A stretch of DNA of 64,000 nt. It comes from M2408 sp040386975 (lineage in GTDB: Bacteria; Bacteroidota; Bacteroidia; Flavobacteriales_D; Crocinitomicaceae). Where the stretch lies: positions 75,210 to 139,209 of the forward strand of contig JAZKEO010000024.1 in NCBI GenBank assembly GCA_040386975.1, given 5' to 3'. The translations under genes were made by a program, and so were the position numbers. The notes beneath the pieces are model-generated. The model was not told the origin of the DNA. It ran no database searches and saw nothing but the letters and a program-made list of their open reading frames with translations. This document shows positions 1-8,393 of the stretch, piece by piece. The stretch's first letter is position 1. Every line of letters starts with the position of its first letter.

Positions 1-45
1 TTTGTTTGCATTCCTGAATTCAAACAACAAGTTGAAAAATGGTGA
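1..45 (+). CDS. C-terminal tail of a gene that begins before the window
   Basis: Frame 1 is open from the first base to a TGA at 43-45 and reads FVCIPEFKQQVEKW. The composition looks coding and the next gene follows at once. Fourteen residues are too few for a family call, and an open stretch this short could be chance. Confidence 0.3.
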   Translation, partial: FVCIPEFKQQVEKW

Positions 46-86
46 GTTTTTGCACTCTAAATTTGCAACATCAAAACTCTAAAATC

Positions 87-449
87 ATGAAACATTTAAA
101 ATCTGCTATCACTTTAGCTTTCTTTAGTCTAACATCAAATCTAAGTTTTTCTCAATTTTCACAAGAATATTGTTTCCATATAGAGAAAACATCAAATCCT
201 CCAAAAATCATTTCTTATTTGTTTGCAAACTATGGTAAAGAAAAAACAGAGGAGATTTTATTGAATATCAAATCTTATGAATTTGAGCACCAAGTTAAAG
301 TTCTCTATAAAGATGAATTTTATACAACGATTGAAAAATTAAATCAACAAATTGATGAAGTAAGCGATTTGGAATTCAAAACAGAAATTGAAAATCGCAA
401 ACAAAAATTTGTTCTTTTTAATTCAATTGAAGAAGAATTAACTCATTAA
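87..449 (+). CDS. small secreted protein of unknown function
   Basis: I do not recognise this 120-residue protein. Starting at the ATG at 87 gives a clean signal peptide (MKHLKSAITLAFFSLTSNLSFS, cleavage near SFS-QF). A longer reading from 39 would add 16 residues that spoil it. The mature part is charged and probably helical, with one Cys and an acidic C-terminus (EEELTH). It is likely periplasmic or surface-located. The A-rich leader AAAACTCTAAAA just upstream recurs before the next gene, so both may share start signals. Confidence 0.6.
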   Translation: MKHLKSAITLAFFSLTSNLSFSQFSQEYCFHIEKTSNPPKIISYLFANYGKEKTEEILLNIKSYEFEHQVKVLYKDEFYTTIEKLNQQIDEVSDLEFKTEIENRKQKFVLFNSIEEELTH

Positions 450-450
450 T

Positions 451-466
451 CTTCGACAGGCTCAGC
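451..466. repeat. solo CTTCGACAGGCTCAGC word
   Basis: This GC-rich 16-mer stands out in an AT-rich intergenic gap. From memory, the same word occurs in many unrelated bacterial genomes as half of a REP-like palindrome. Only one half is visible here, with no matching inverted arm. Confidence 0.35.
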
Positions 467-512
467 TTTCTTAAATCAAAAGTTAACGAAAAAAAACTCT
501 AAAACTATTCTT

Positions 513-1988
513 ATGAAAACCATTTTCTTTTTAAGTAATTTAATCTTCATTACACTTTTCAACCAACTATTCTCTCAATTCTCTTGTGCAACAGCTGTTT
601 CTGTAACAGATGGCTACACTTCAGGAATATTTACAACTCCTGGTACTAACTTAACAAATCCTGAAAATTGGATTTCAGCAACAAGTATTGTGGGAGAATC
701 TTCCGCAGGAGCATTTAACAAACCTGATGTTTACATGTTTCAATATACCACTGGAGCAGTTGCTGGAGAATCTTTTTATTTCACAATCGAATGTGATTAT
801 GCAGTTGACGGTGAACATTCTTTAGGTGTTTGGACAGGTTGTGCTGGTTCAACTTTAACAAATTGTTTCACATCAACCTATGAATTCGAAAATGTTATAG
901 GTGTTTGTGCTCAAAATTTGTTGGCAAATACAACATATTACATCGGAGTTGGAAAAGAGTGGGCTTCTACAGCTTTAACAGTAGCTGGAATTTCTTCAAG
1001 AAAATTAAAGTTTAAGGTATTAGATTTTACAGTTGAAACTTCCACGACAATTCCTGCAGATGATTGTGCTACTGCATCTGTTATAAACGTAGCCGATCCT
1101 TACGAAGGTTCCACGCGTTGTAATTATACCGTTTCTGCTGGAAGTCCATCAGCTTGTGGAATGTCAATAGACAACGATTCTTGGATGAAATTTACCGCTG
1201 GTTCAACAACAGTTGTAATCGATTATGCTGTTTCAAATTGTACGAATAATTACGGCGTTCAACTTTCAGTTTTTAGCGGTTCGTGTGGAGCAATGAGTTT
1301 ATTGGCAGGAAGTTGCGTAAATTATGCTTCGAATAATAGCACCGGAACTTGGACTTTTACAGGCTTAACAATTGGAAATACCTATTTCATTCGTACAGAT
1401 GGTTATGCGGGAGATTTGTGTTCTTATTCTTTTTCTCCAGTTTCAGGAGTAATCATTTTACCGATTGAATTGGCATCTTTTGAAGTTGAAACGTTGGAAA
1501 GTGGCTACAATAAATTAAAATGGATAACAGCAAGCGAGAGAAATAGCGATTATTTTGAAATTGAAAAATCTACAAATGGCATTGATTTTTATAGCATTGG
1601 AAAAGTTGATGCTAAAGGAAATTCAACAGAAAAACTAAGTTATTATGAATTTGACAAAGCATTAAACTCATCAGAAACATATTACCGCTTGAAATTGCTT
1701 GATTTAAACGCCTCTTACACTTATTCGAATGTTGTAAGTGTGAAAAATAAATTCTCAAAAGAATTGACTGTTTACCCTAATCCTTCACAAGATGGACTAT
1801 TTAATCTTGAGAATTTTGATGCATTTGATTTAGTTTCCGTTTACAGCAATGAAGGTGTTTTAATTGAAGAAAGAAAAATCGATTCTAACTTGAAACTGGA
1901 TTTATCCCAGTTGAAAAATGGAATTTATCACTTAAAAATTTCAAATAAATTTGAAGTTATAAATCAGAAGATTGTTTTAAATCAATAA
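513..1988 (+). CDS. T9SS-secreted protein with C-terminal sorting domain
   Basis: This 491-residue exported protein has a signal peptide (residues 1-21). Two Cys-rich beta regions follow, about residues 22-175 and 180-310; the second opens with 'DDCATA', as in many Bacteroidota surface proteins. A fibronectin-like segment with 'PIELASFEVE' spans about 311-410. The last 76 residues are a type A T9SS sorting domain ('VYPNPSQDGLF', then 'LKNGIYHLKI'). It should cross the outer membrane through T9SS and be processed at the surface. No catalytic motif is visible, so adhesion or binding is a guess. The gene ends 5 bp from the convergent AraC gene. Confidence 0.85.
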   Translation: MKTIFFLSNLIFITLFNQLFSQFSCATAVSVTDGYTSGIFTTPGTNLTNPENWISATSIVGESSAGAFNKPDVYMFQYTTGAVAGESFYFTIECDYAVDGEHSLGVWTGCAGSTLTNCFTSTYEFENVIGVCAQNLLANTTYYIGVGKEWASTALTVAGISSRKLKFKVLDFTVETSTTIPADDCATASVINVADPYEGSTRCNYTVSAGSPSACGMSIDNDSWMKFTAGSTTVVIDYAVSNCTNNYGVQLSVFSGSCGAMSLLAGSCVNYASNNSTGTWTFTGLTIGNTYFIRTDGYAGDLCSYSFSPVSGVIILPIELASFEVETLESGYNKLKWITASERNSDYFEIEKSTNGIDFYSIGKVDAKGNSTEKLSYYEFDKALNSSETYYRLKLLDLNASYTYSNVVSVKNKFSKELTVYPNPSQDGLFNLENFDAFDLVSVYSNEGVLIEERKIDSNLKLDLSQLKNGIYHLKISNKFEVINQKIVLNQ

Positions 1989-1993
1989 TTCTC

Positions 1994-3133
1994 TCAATTC
2001 AAATTTGCTTTCATAAAAGAAGAAGGTGTTTGCCCAGTTACTTTTTTAAACGCTGAATTAAAAGACGATTTTGATTTGAAACCTGAATTTTGAGCTAAAG
2101 TTTCAATCGTGTAATTTGAACTATTACTCAACAAATGTGTTTTAACTTCTTCTACGCGATATTCGTTAATGAAGTTGATGAAATTTTGTTTAAACTCTGA
2201 ATTGATTACGTGAGAAAGGTATTTTGTGTTTGTACTTAAATCTTTTGACAATTTAAAAATCGTTAAATCTTGATCAATAAACGGCTTTTCTGTCTCCATA
2301 AATTCTTTTAGTTTCGACTTCAATTCTTGAAATAATTGTAATTGACTTTCTGTAAATACCTCATCAGTAACAAGTTCACTTTCTTCTTCATTGTTTTCTT
2401 CATTTGATACATTTCTTCTCGAATCAAGAGAGATTTCTTTTTGCCTCATGGCTTTATTTCCAATGTACAAAATATATAAAATCAACACACTATAAAAAAT
2501 CACATCAGAAATTTTTCCTTTAATTATTTCTGTTGAAATCAAACCTAAAACAAGAAAAACATAGCCATAAATCATCACTTTTACCCAATTCAAATCAACT
2601 CGTTCTGAATAGGAAAAATAATTTTGAACATTTTTCTGGTGACGCTTTAAAGCTAAAAAAGACAAAGTGATATAAATAATATTTAAGGCTAAAAAGCCAA
2701 CTGTCATGGTAAGCATCACAAAATACGTGAGAATTGCCAAAACTTGTTTTTGAGAAAAAACAAAAACAATAAACATCAAAATAAAAACAATCGAACTTAT
2801 GACAATAGGAGTTAAATAATGTTTAAGATTGCTTTTTTTCTCAGAAATTAAAGTTAATTTTTTCTGATAAATCCACAAATTTACTGGCATCATGAGAATT
2901 GAAAAAATCAAAACTGGGACAAAAAATTTAATCACAAAATTCATTTTTATTCTAAGTAAAAAATAAAAAAGAATGATGAAAGTAATATTCAATAAATAAA
3001 AAGTAAAAAAATTTTTGGCTTTGGACTTTGTTTTTAAAGTAAAAACTTGAAACGAATAAAGCAAGCCTAAAATCAAAGCAATTAAGCTCAGAATATCAGC
3101 TAAAGAAAAATTTATGGCAACTTGTTCTTCCAT
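1994..3133 (-). CDS. AraC-family regulator with N-terminal membrane domain
   Basis: This 379-residue protein has about seven hydrophobic segments in residues 8-225, an acidic linker ('NEENNEEESE') and a C-terminal AraC HTH domain (about 277-378, ending 'SGFKSKSSFNSAFKKVTGQTPSSF'). This layout is common in Bacteroidota and suggests a membrane-embedded sensor that binds DNA directly. It lies 43 bp downstream of menD on the same strand, so it may be read with the menaquinone operon. Nothing ties it to menaquinone control, and its ligand and targets are unknown. Confidence 0.85.
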   Translation of the reverse strand: MEEQVAINFSLADILSLIALILGLLYSFQVFTLKTKSKAKNFFTFYLLNITFIILFYFLLRIKMNFVIKFFVPVLIFSILMMPVNLWIYQKKLTLISEKKSNLKHYLTPIVISSIVFILMFIVFVFSQKQVLAILTYFVMLTMTVGFLALNIIYITLSFLALKRHQKNVQNYFSYSERVDLNWVKVMIYGYVFLVLGLISTEIIKGKISDVIFYSVLILYILYIGNKAMRQKEISLDSRRNVSNEENNEEESELVTDEVFTESQLQLFQELKSKLKEFMETEKPFIDQDLTIFKLSKDLSTNTKYLSHVINSEFKQNFINFINEYRVEEVKTHLLSNSSNYTIETLAQNSGFKSKSSFNSAFKKVTGQTPSSFMKANLN

Positions 3134-3176
3134 TTTAATAAATCATTTTCAGTGAGCTAATATTACAAAATAATCA

Positions 3177-4892
3177 TCAAACTTTTATTTTTTCAAAAAA
3201 ATCTTTCAAAATAGACTCATTCTCAGATGCTGAAGTGAAAATTTCCATCAATTTTGGTTTTCCCTTCGCTTCAAACTGATAAAAATCTTCAATTTGATTA
3301 TCAATTTCCTTAAAATTTGTTGCTCTGAAATAAGAGATTCCAAAAGCTTTGCAAATCGATTCTGCTGAAAAATTGTTGTTGAACACAAAAAAATCATTCA
3401 ATTCTTCCGTTGAGTCTGGACCAGGAATAATTTTAAAAATGCTTCCTCCCCCATTGTTTATTAAGAAAATTCTGAAATTCGGCGTTAAATTATGATTCCA
3501 AAAAGCATTACTGTCATAAAAAAACGACATATCGCCGGTAATCAAGGTATTCCAATCGTCTTTTTTGACAAATGAAGCTCCAGCTGCGGTACTCGTACTT
3601 CCATCAATTCCACTTGTACCACGATTTGACCAATATGAAATACTCAAAATAGGATCAAAAAGTAAGGAATATCGTATTACCGAACTATTTGCAAGGTGTA
3701 ACAATGAATTTTCTGGAATACAATCTAAAATTTGATTGAAAACTGCTAAATCAGAAAATTTTGTATTGTTTTCAAAATAGTTTTTGGCTTTTTCTTGAAT
3801 TAAATAATCTTTTTGTTTCCATTTTAAGGAAAATCGTTCATCAAATGTATTTGGTTCAACAATTTTGTTTAATTCTCTAAAAAATGTTAACTCATCTAAC
3901 ACAAATGAATGTGTTAAGGACTGAAAAGTATCCATAAATGGAAAATTCAAACCTACTTTCCACGTTTCTTTTATCTCCGTTTTTCTTAAAAAAGCTTTAA
4001 TTCGTTTTGAAACAATCGCTCCACCAAGTACGATCAATAAGTCTGGCGAAAAATTTTCAATTTCATCTTCACTTATTGAATTTAAGGTTCTATCGATACA
4101 ATGAATGAAACTCGAATTTACCAAATTTGAGGTGTTTTCAACCAAAATAACAAGTGATGAATCCTTACTTAATTTTTTTAATTCTTCTTGAAGCAAATTA
4201 TTAGGACTTAGCTGTCCGCAAAAAATCATTTTTTTAGGAAATTTTTTCCACGAATCTTTCAAATGTTGAATTTGATTCGAATTCAAGCTGTAAACTGGCG
4301 TTTCAATTTTTAGAACCGACTTTTTTTCGTTTTTTGGTTTAAAATCAATTTCTTCTTTTTGGTACAAAGGTTCATTAAATCCAAAATTAAAATGAATTGG
4401 TCCTTTAGATTCTGAAATTGCTTTTGAAAAAGCCGTAGCTGTTTCTCGTTTTAAATACCAAGAGTAATCGTCAGAAACTAAAGTATCATCGAAACTTGCA
4501 CTGTAATTTATGTGGTTTTTAAATAATTCATGTTGTACAATAGTCTGTCCATCGCCTTGATTTACCCAAATTTGTGGTCTATCAGCCGTTATGACAATCA
4601 ATGGAATTCGCTGATAATAAGCTTCAGCCACTGCAGGATAATAATTTAAAGGTGCAGAACCAGAAGTACACAAAACAGCTACCAAATCATTCGTTTGTTG
4701 TGCCATTCCCATCGCGAAAAAAGCTGCGACACGTTCATCTGGAACAACAATACACTCAATTTCAGAATGTTGATTAAAAGCAATAATCAAAGGTGCATTT
4801 CTTGAACCTGGTGAAACTACAACGTGTTTTAAACCGTAAGTCACACATAAATCAACAAATAATTGGACATTCTTTTTTGCACTTGAAATCAT
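3177..4892 (-). CDS. menD: SEPHCHC synthase MenD (menaquinone biosynthesis)
   Basis: This thiamine-diphosphate enzyme joins isochorismate and 2-oxoglutarate, the first committed step of menaquinone synthesis. The 571-residue length is normal. Visible marks are 'VVSPGSRNAPL' near residue 25, the cofactor-activating Glu in 'PDERVAAFF', 'CTSGSA' and the C-terminal ThDP/Mg site 'GDMSFFYD...NNGGGSIF' (about 450-485). It starts 13 bp after the isochorismate synthase, which supplies its substrate. The order thioesterase, isochorismate synthase, MenD makes this a menaquinone operon. Menaquinone would be the respiratory quinone, as is usual in the phylum. Confidence 0.96.
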   Translation of the reverse strand: MISSAKKNVQLFVDLCVTYGLKHVVVSPGSRNAPLIIAFNQHSEIECIVVPDERVAAFFAMGMAQQTNDLVAVLCTSGSAPLNYYPAVAEAYYQRIPLIVITADRPQIWVNQGDGQTIVQHELFKNHINYSASFDDTLVSDDYSWYLKRETATAFSKAISESKGPIHFNFGFNEPLYQKEEIDFKPKNEKKSVLKIETPVYSLNSNQIQHLKDSWKKFPKKMIFCGQLSPNNLLQEELKKLSKDSSLVILVENTSNLVNSSFIHCIDRTLNSISEDEIENFSPDLLIVLGGAIVSKRIKAFLRKTEIKETWKVGLNFPFMDTFQSLTHSFVLDELTFFRELNKIVEPNTFDERFSLKWKQKDYLIQEKAKNYFENNTKFSDLAVFNQILDCIPENSLLHLANSSVIRYSLLFDPILSISYWSNRGTSGIDGSTSTAAGASFVKKDDWNTLITGDMSFFYDSNAFWNHNLTPNFRIFLINNGGGSIFKIIPGPDSTEELNDFFVFNNNFSAESICKAFGISYFRATNFKEIDNQIEDFYQFEAKGKPKLMEIFTSASENESILKDFFEKIKV

Positions 4893-4905
4893 TTCGCTTT
4901 GCTTG

Positions 4906-5892
4906 TTATGTCGTTACAGACATTATTTTTTTGACTAAATTTAAAATAGTTTTGCTTTTGTTTTCCGTCTCAACCCATTCTAAATCTGGAATTGATTTAT
5001 TTGTAAAACCTCCACCAAGATACAAATAAATATCATTTTCCAAAATTTGGGCACAACGCAAATTCACATACAATTTAGCGGAATTTTCGTTTACAAAACC
5101 AATTACTCCTGTGTAAAGTCCACGGTTATGCGGTTCAACAGTTCGAATCAAACTAATTGCTCTTTCTTTTGGAAAACCCGATATTGCTGGTGACGGGTGA
5201 ATGTGATGAGCCACTTTCCACGGCAAATTTGAATTCAATTCAGCTGAAATATCCGTGCGAATATGCGTAACAGGACCAGCTTGAAAATCATACGGACCTT
5301 GTGTTTCAACAGATTTTAAGTCTAATTTTTTACATACATCCAAAATATAATCTGTGACGATTTGTTGTTCAAAAATTTCTTTTTCGCCCCATTCCACATC
5401 AATTTCATCTTCCTTTTTGGTTCCTGCCAAAGCAGTCGTAAACATGAAATTTTTATGTGCTTCGATTAAGATTTCAGGCGATGCTCCAATCCACGTTCCG
5501 AATTTCTCACTTGAAACAAGGTAAACAAAAGCGTTTGGATAATTCCCTTCTAATTCTTGAAATAATTTCTCAATAAAAACAGGATTAAACGGATGTTTTT
5601 TGATGCGCGAAAAAACCGCTTTGTCCATTTGATACAAATTCAAACCATTCAACAATTCATGTGCTTGCAAATAATATTCTCTTGCAGACATCGTATATGG
5701 TTCTTCATCGCTGAAATAAAAACTCAAATCTTTAGTCGATTTTTCATCTTCTTGAAAAAGATAACAAGTTGAAAAGTCAAAATTCGAGACAACAAAACCT
5801 TCTTTTACCTCATCAGCGTCTATTTCTGAAAAAGTTCCAAATTTTGTTTCTCTATCCTTTCCTGGAAAACGATATGTCAAAAAATCACTCAA
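4906..5892 (-). CDS. menF: isochorismate synthase
   Basis: This chorismate-binding enzyme converts chorismate to isochorismate for MenD. At 328 residues it is shorter than the E. coli enzymes and lacks much of the N-terminal half, but the catalytic C-terminal core is intact: 'HHIHPSPAISGFPKE', 'EPHNRGLYTGVIGF', 'NLRCAQI' and 'YLGGGF...PDLEWVETENKSK'. Short forms are usual in Bacteroidota. The start overlaps the thioesterase stop by 4 bp, implying translational coupling. Anthranilate or salicylate synthase are alternatives by family, but the menD neighbour argues for isochorismate. Confidence 0.92.
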   Translation of the reverse strand: MSDFLTYRFPGKDRETKFGTFSEIDADEVKEGFVVSNFDFSTCYLFQEDEKSTKDLSFYFSDEEPYTMSAREYYLQAHELLNGLNLYQMDKAVFSRIKKHPFNPVFIEKLFQELEGNYPNAFVYLVSSEKFGTWIGASPEILIEAHKNFMFTTALAGTKKEDEIDVEWGEKEIFEQQIVTDYILDVCKKLDLKSVETQGPYDFQAGPVTHIRTDISAELNSNLPWKVAHHIHPSPAISGFPKERAISLIRTVEPHNRGLYTGVIGFVNENSAKLYVNLRCAQILENDIYLYLGGGFTNKSIPDLEWVETENKSKTILNLVKKIMSVTT

Positions 5893-6311
5893 GATATTTT
5901 TTTAATTAAAACCGTTAATCTTCCAATACAAATTAACTTGTTTGTCGTTTCATCAAAAATTTCGACTTGCCAAACATGCGTTGTTTTTCCAATATGGATC
6001 GCTTTTCCAACTCCTTTTACACTTCCAGATTTTACACTTCCAAGATGATTTGCATTGATTTCCAAACCAACTGGAGCTTCATTCTTTAAATCGCACAACA
6101 AAGCCGAGCCCATGGAAGCAATCGATTCAATTAAAACTGCATTTGCTCCACCGTGTAACAAACCCATTGGTTGGTGCGTAGTTGCATTTACTGGCATTGT
6201 AGCCGACAGCGAAAGCGCATCAATGGAAACAAATTCAATCTTCAAATACCTCATCAAAGTGTTTTCACACAAAGCATTTATTTTCACTAAATCTGTGGTA
6301 TTCCAATTCAT
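5889..6311 (-). CDS. hotdog-fold thioesterase, probably DHNA-CoA hydrolase
   Basis: This 140-residue PaaI/MenI-type thioesterase has the core motif 'QPMGLLHGGANAVLIESIASMG', with the active-site Glu after the HGG turn. It is first in the operon with isochorismate synthase and menD. From that context I infer hydrolysis of 1,4-dihydroxy-2-naphthoyl-CoA in menaquinone synthesis. The sequence alone would also fit a phenylacetyl-CoA-type hydrolase. Confidence 0.85.
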   Translation of the reverse strand: MNWNTTDLVKINALCENTLMRYLKIEFVSIDALSLSATMPVNATTHQPMGLLHGGANAVLIESIASMGSALLCDLKNEAPVGLEINANHLGSVKSGSVKGVGKAIHIGKTTHVWQVEIFDETTNKLICIGRLTVLIKKIS

Positions 6312-6387
6312 GGCTTAAAATTAGTTAAAAAACTAAAATATATCTCTAAAAAAACTAATTCTCACAATTTTTCGCCAACTTTGCTTC

Positions 6388-7185
6388 ATGGAAAATATTT
6401 TTGCGGATAAAATTTGTTGGGTAACGGGTGCTTCTTCTGGAATTGGAAAGGAAATGACGATACAATTAGCAAATCTTGGAGCAAAAATTATTCTTTCAGC
6501 AAGAAATACAGATTCATTAAACGAAATTAAAAAATCGTTGAAAAACGCTGAATCGCATCTTGTTTTGGCTTTGGATTTAGAAAATTCAATCCATTTTCCT
6601 GATTTAGCCAAACAAATTATTGAAAAATATGGAAAAATTGATTTTTTGTTCAACAATGGTGGTTTAAGTCAGCGTTCAGAAGCAGCTCAAACTCCGATAG
6701 AAGTTGATAGAAGAATCATGGAAATTAATTATTTTGGAAATATCGCTTTAACAAAAAGTGTTCTACCCTACTTTCAAAAACAAAAATCGGGACATATTAT
6801 TGTGATTTCAAGTATCGCAGGGAAATTTGGTTTCTTTTTACGTTCAGCTTACAGTGCTTCAAAACACGCACTTCATGGTTTTTATGAAAGTCTAGCTTTG
6901 GAGGAAGAAAAAAACAATATTCATGTTACCATTGCTTGCCCTGGGAAAATCAACACGCCAATTTCCACAAACGCTTTGACTGAAACTGGCGAAAAACATG
7001 GAGTAATGGATCACAACCAAGAAACTGGAATGCCAGTTGAAGAATGTGTGCAAATTTTACTAAAAGCAGTTTCTAAAAACAAACGCGAAATTTTAATTGG
7101 AAACAAAGAAATTAAAGCTGTTACCTTAAAGCGTTTTTTACCAAATTTGTTTTGGAAAATTATAAAAAAACAAAGCGCAACATGA
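6388..7185 (+). CDS. short-chain dehydrogenase/reductase
   Basis: This 265-residue classical SDR has the dinucleotide motif 'GASSGIGKE' near residue 12, 'NNGG' in place of the usual NNAG, Ser in 'VISSIAGK', and Tyr155/Lys159 in 'YSASK'. It resembles the DHRS7-like SDRs of Bacteroidota; the substrate cannot be read from the sequence. It is divergent from the menaquinone operon. A CAACTTTG box ends 4 nt before the ATG, so the mRNA may be nearly leaderless. Confidence 0.9.
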   Translation: MENIFADKICWVTGASSGIGKEMTIQLANLGAKIILSARNTDSLNEIKKSLKNAESHLVLALDLENSIHFPDLAKQIIEKYGKIDFLFNNGGLSQRSEAAQTPIEVDRRIMEINYFGNIALTKSVLPYFQKQKSGHIIVISSIAGKFGFFLRSAYSASKHALHGFYESLALEEEKNNIHVTIACPGKINTPISTNALTETGEKHGVMDHNQETGMPVEECVQILLKAVSKNKREILIGNKEIKAVTLKRFLPNLFWKIIKKQSAT

Positions 7186-7206
7186 CGGAAATTCTAAAAA
7201 TAGCTC

Positions 7207-7242
7207 TTAATTAAAGTGCTAATTTTTGAATTAGCTAATTAA
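7207..7242. other. hairpin between convergent SDR and msrB genes
   Basis: Inner arms GCTAATT / AATTAGC surround a TTTG loop, and outer arms TTAATTA / TAATTAA have a 4-nt bulge on the left. There is no T-tract, so it is not a standard terminator, though it may stabilise either 3' end. Confidence 0.35.
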
Positions 7243-7246
7243 CGAA

Positions 7247-7762
7247 TCATTTCTTCGCTTCAAAATCCAACATCAATGAATTCATACAAAAACGCAAGTT
7301 TGTCGGTTTTGGTCCATCGTCGAAAACATGTCCTAAATGTCCATCACATCTTCCGCACAAGACTTCAGAACGAACCATTCCATGGCTGTTATCTTCTTCA
7401 TAACGAACACTATTTGGTCTAATCGTTTCATAAAAACTTGGCCATCCGCATGTACTTGAGAATTTTGCATCTGCTAAAAACAAGGGATTACCGCAAGCAG
7501 CACAATAATATGTTCCTACACCTTCAAAATCCCAATATTTACCTGAAAAAGCATATTCTGTATTCTTATTTCGTGCAATTTGGTAAACATCGTCTGGTAA
7601 CACTTTTTTCCATTCGGCATCAGTAACATTTAAATGAGTTGTGTCTGTTTTAGAATAATATGGATTCATAAGTTCTTGATTTTTTTTGACTTTTGTTTGT
7701 TGAGCTTGACATGAAAATATTGCTAACAATAGAAATGAAGCAAAAGCTATTTTGGAAATCAT
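7247..7762 (-). CDS. msrB: exported peptide-methionine (R)-S-oxide reductase MsrB
   Basis: This enzyme repairs the R epimer of methionine sulfoxide in proteins. The 171 residues comprise an N-terminal export signal ending 'AIFSCQAQQ' (possible lipobox Cys) and a complete MsrB domain. The four zinc Cys are present ('CAACGNP', 'CGRCDGHLGH') and the catalytic Cys is in 'RFCMNS'. The signal places it in the periplasm or on the outer membrane, so envelope protein repair is likely. It is the only gene in its leftward unit that I can define. Confidence 0.94.
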   Translation of the reverse strand: MISKIAFASFLLLAIFSCQAQQTKVKKNQELMNPYYSKTDTTHLNVTDAEWKKVLPDDVYQIARNKNTEYAFSGKYWDFEGVGTYYCAACGNPLFLADAKFSSTCGWPSFYETIRPNSVRYEEDNSHGMVRSEVLCGRCDGHLGHVFDDGPKPTNLRFCMNSLMLDFEAKK

Positions 7763-7824
7763 GGTATTTCTTTTAAAGTTATGACTAAGATACGATTAAT
7801 TCAAAGAAATAGTTTTATTAAAAC

Positions 7825-7863
7825 AAAAAAGGGAAACAAGATACATAAAACATCTTATTTCCC
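7825..7863 (-). terminator. Rho-independent terminator of the cyclophilin gene
   Basis: The arms 7831-7842 and 7852-7863 (GGGAAACAAGAT / ATCTTATTTCCC) pair with one mismatch. On the minus strand they are followed by six T (7830-7825), 30 bp after the cyclophilin stop codon. Confidence 0.8.
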
Positions 7864-7892
7864 TCAATATCGATACTAAGTAATTTTAGAAA

Positions 7893-8324
7893 TTAATCAA
7901 TGATTTCAATTGCAACAATTTTATCACCTTCTCTGATTTCGTCAACAATATCAACTCCTTCAACAACTTTTCCAAAACATGTATGGTTTCTATCTAAGTG
8001 AGAAGTTTGTTTACGTGAATGACAAACAAAAAATTGTGAACCTCCCGTATTTCTTCCAGCATGTGCCATGGACAAAACACCTCTATCGTGATATTGATTA
8101 TCACCTGTTAACTCACAGTCAATTTTGTATCCTGGTCCTCCAGCACCTGTTCCATTTGGACAACCACCTTGAATCACGAAATCAGGAATCACTCGGTGAA
8201 AAGTCAAACCATTATAAAATCCTGATTTAGCCAATTTTACAAAGTTAGCAACCGTATTTGGTGCATCGTTCTCATAAAAATCAACGTGCATATCTCCTTT
8301 AGAAGTCTTAATTATTCCTTTCAT
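7893..8324 (-). CDS. cyclophilin-type peptidyl-prolyl isomerase
   Basis: This 143-residue cytoplasmic cyclophilin catalyses prolyl cis-trans isomerisation. It keeps the family core: 'TFHRVIPDFVIQGGCPNGTGAGGPGYKI', 'LSMAHAGRNTGGSQFFV' and the His-Leu-Asp segment. I chose the ATG giving MKGIIKTSKGD. An upstream in-frame ATG at 8342 lies inside or before the -7 box at 8340-8347 and is unlikely to be transcribed. There is no signal peptide. Resembles E. coli PpiB in size. Confidence 0.93.
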   Translation of the reverse strand: MKGIIKTSKGDMHVDFYENDAPNTVANFVKLAKSGFYNGLTFHRVIPDFVIQGGCPNGTGAGGPGYKIDCELTGDNQYHDRGVLSMAHAGRNTGGSQFFVCHSRKQTSHLDRNHTCFGKVVEGVDIVDEIREGDKIVAIEIID

Positions 8325-8339
8325 AAATTTATTTTTACA

Positions 8340-8347
8340 CAAAATTA
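8340..8347 (-). promoter_or_regulatory. -7 box for the cyclophilin gene
   Basis: The minus strand reads TAATTTTG, matching TAnnTTTG. It lies 15 nt upstream of the chosen start. I see no clear -33 TTTG at the usual distance. Confidence 0.4.
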
Positions 8348-8393
8348 ATCAAAACAAAGGAATTTGAATCACGATAACTTTTAAAACTGTTAA

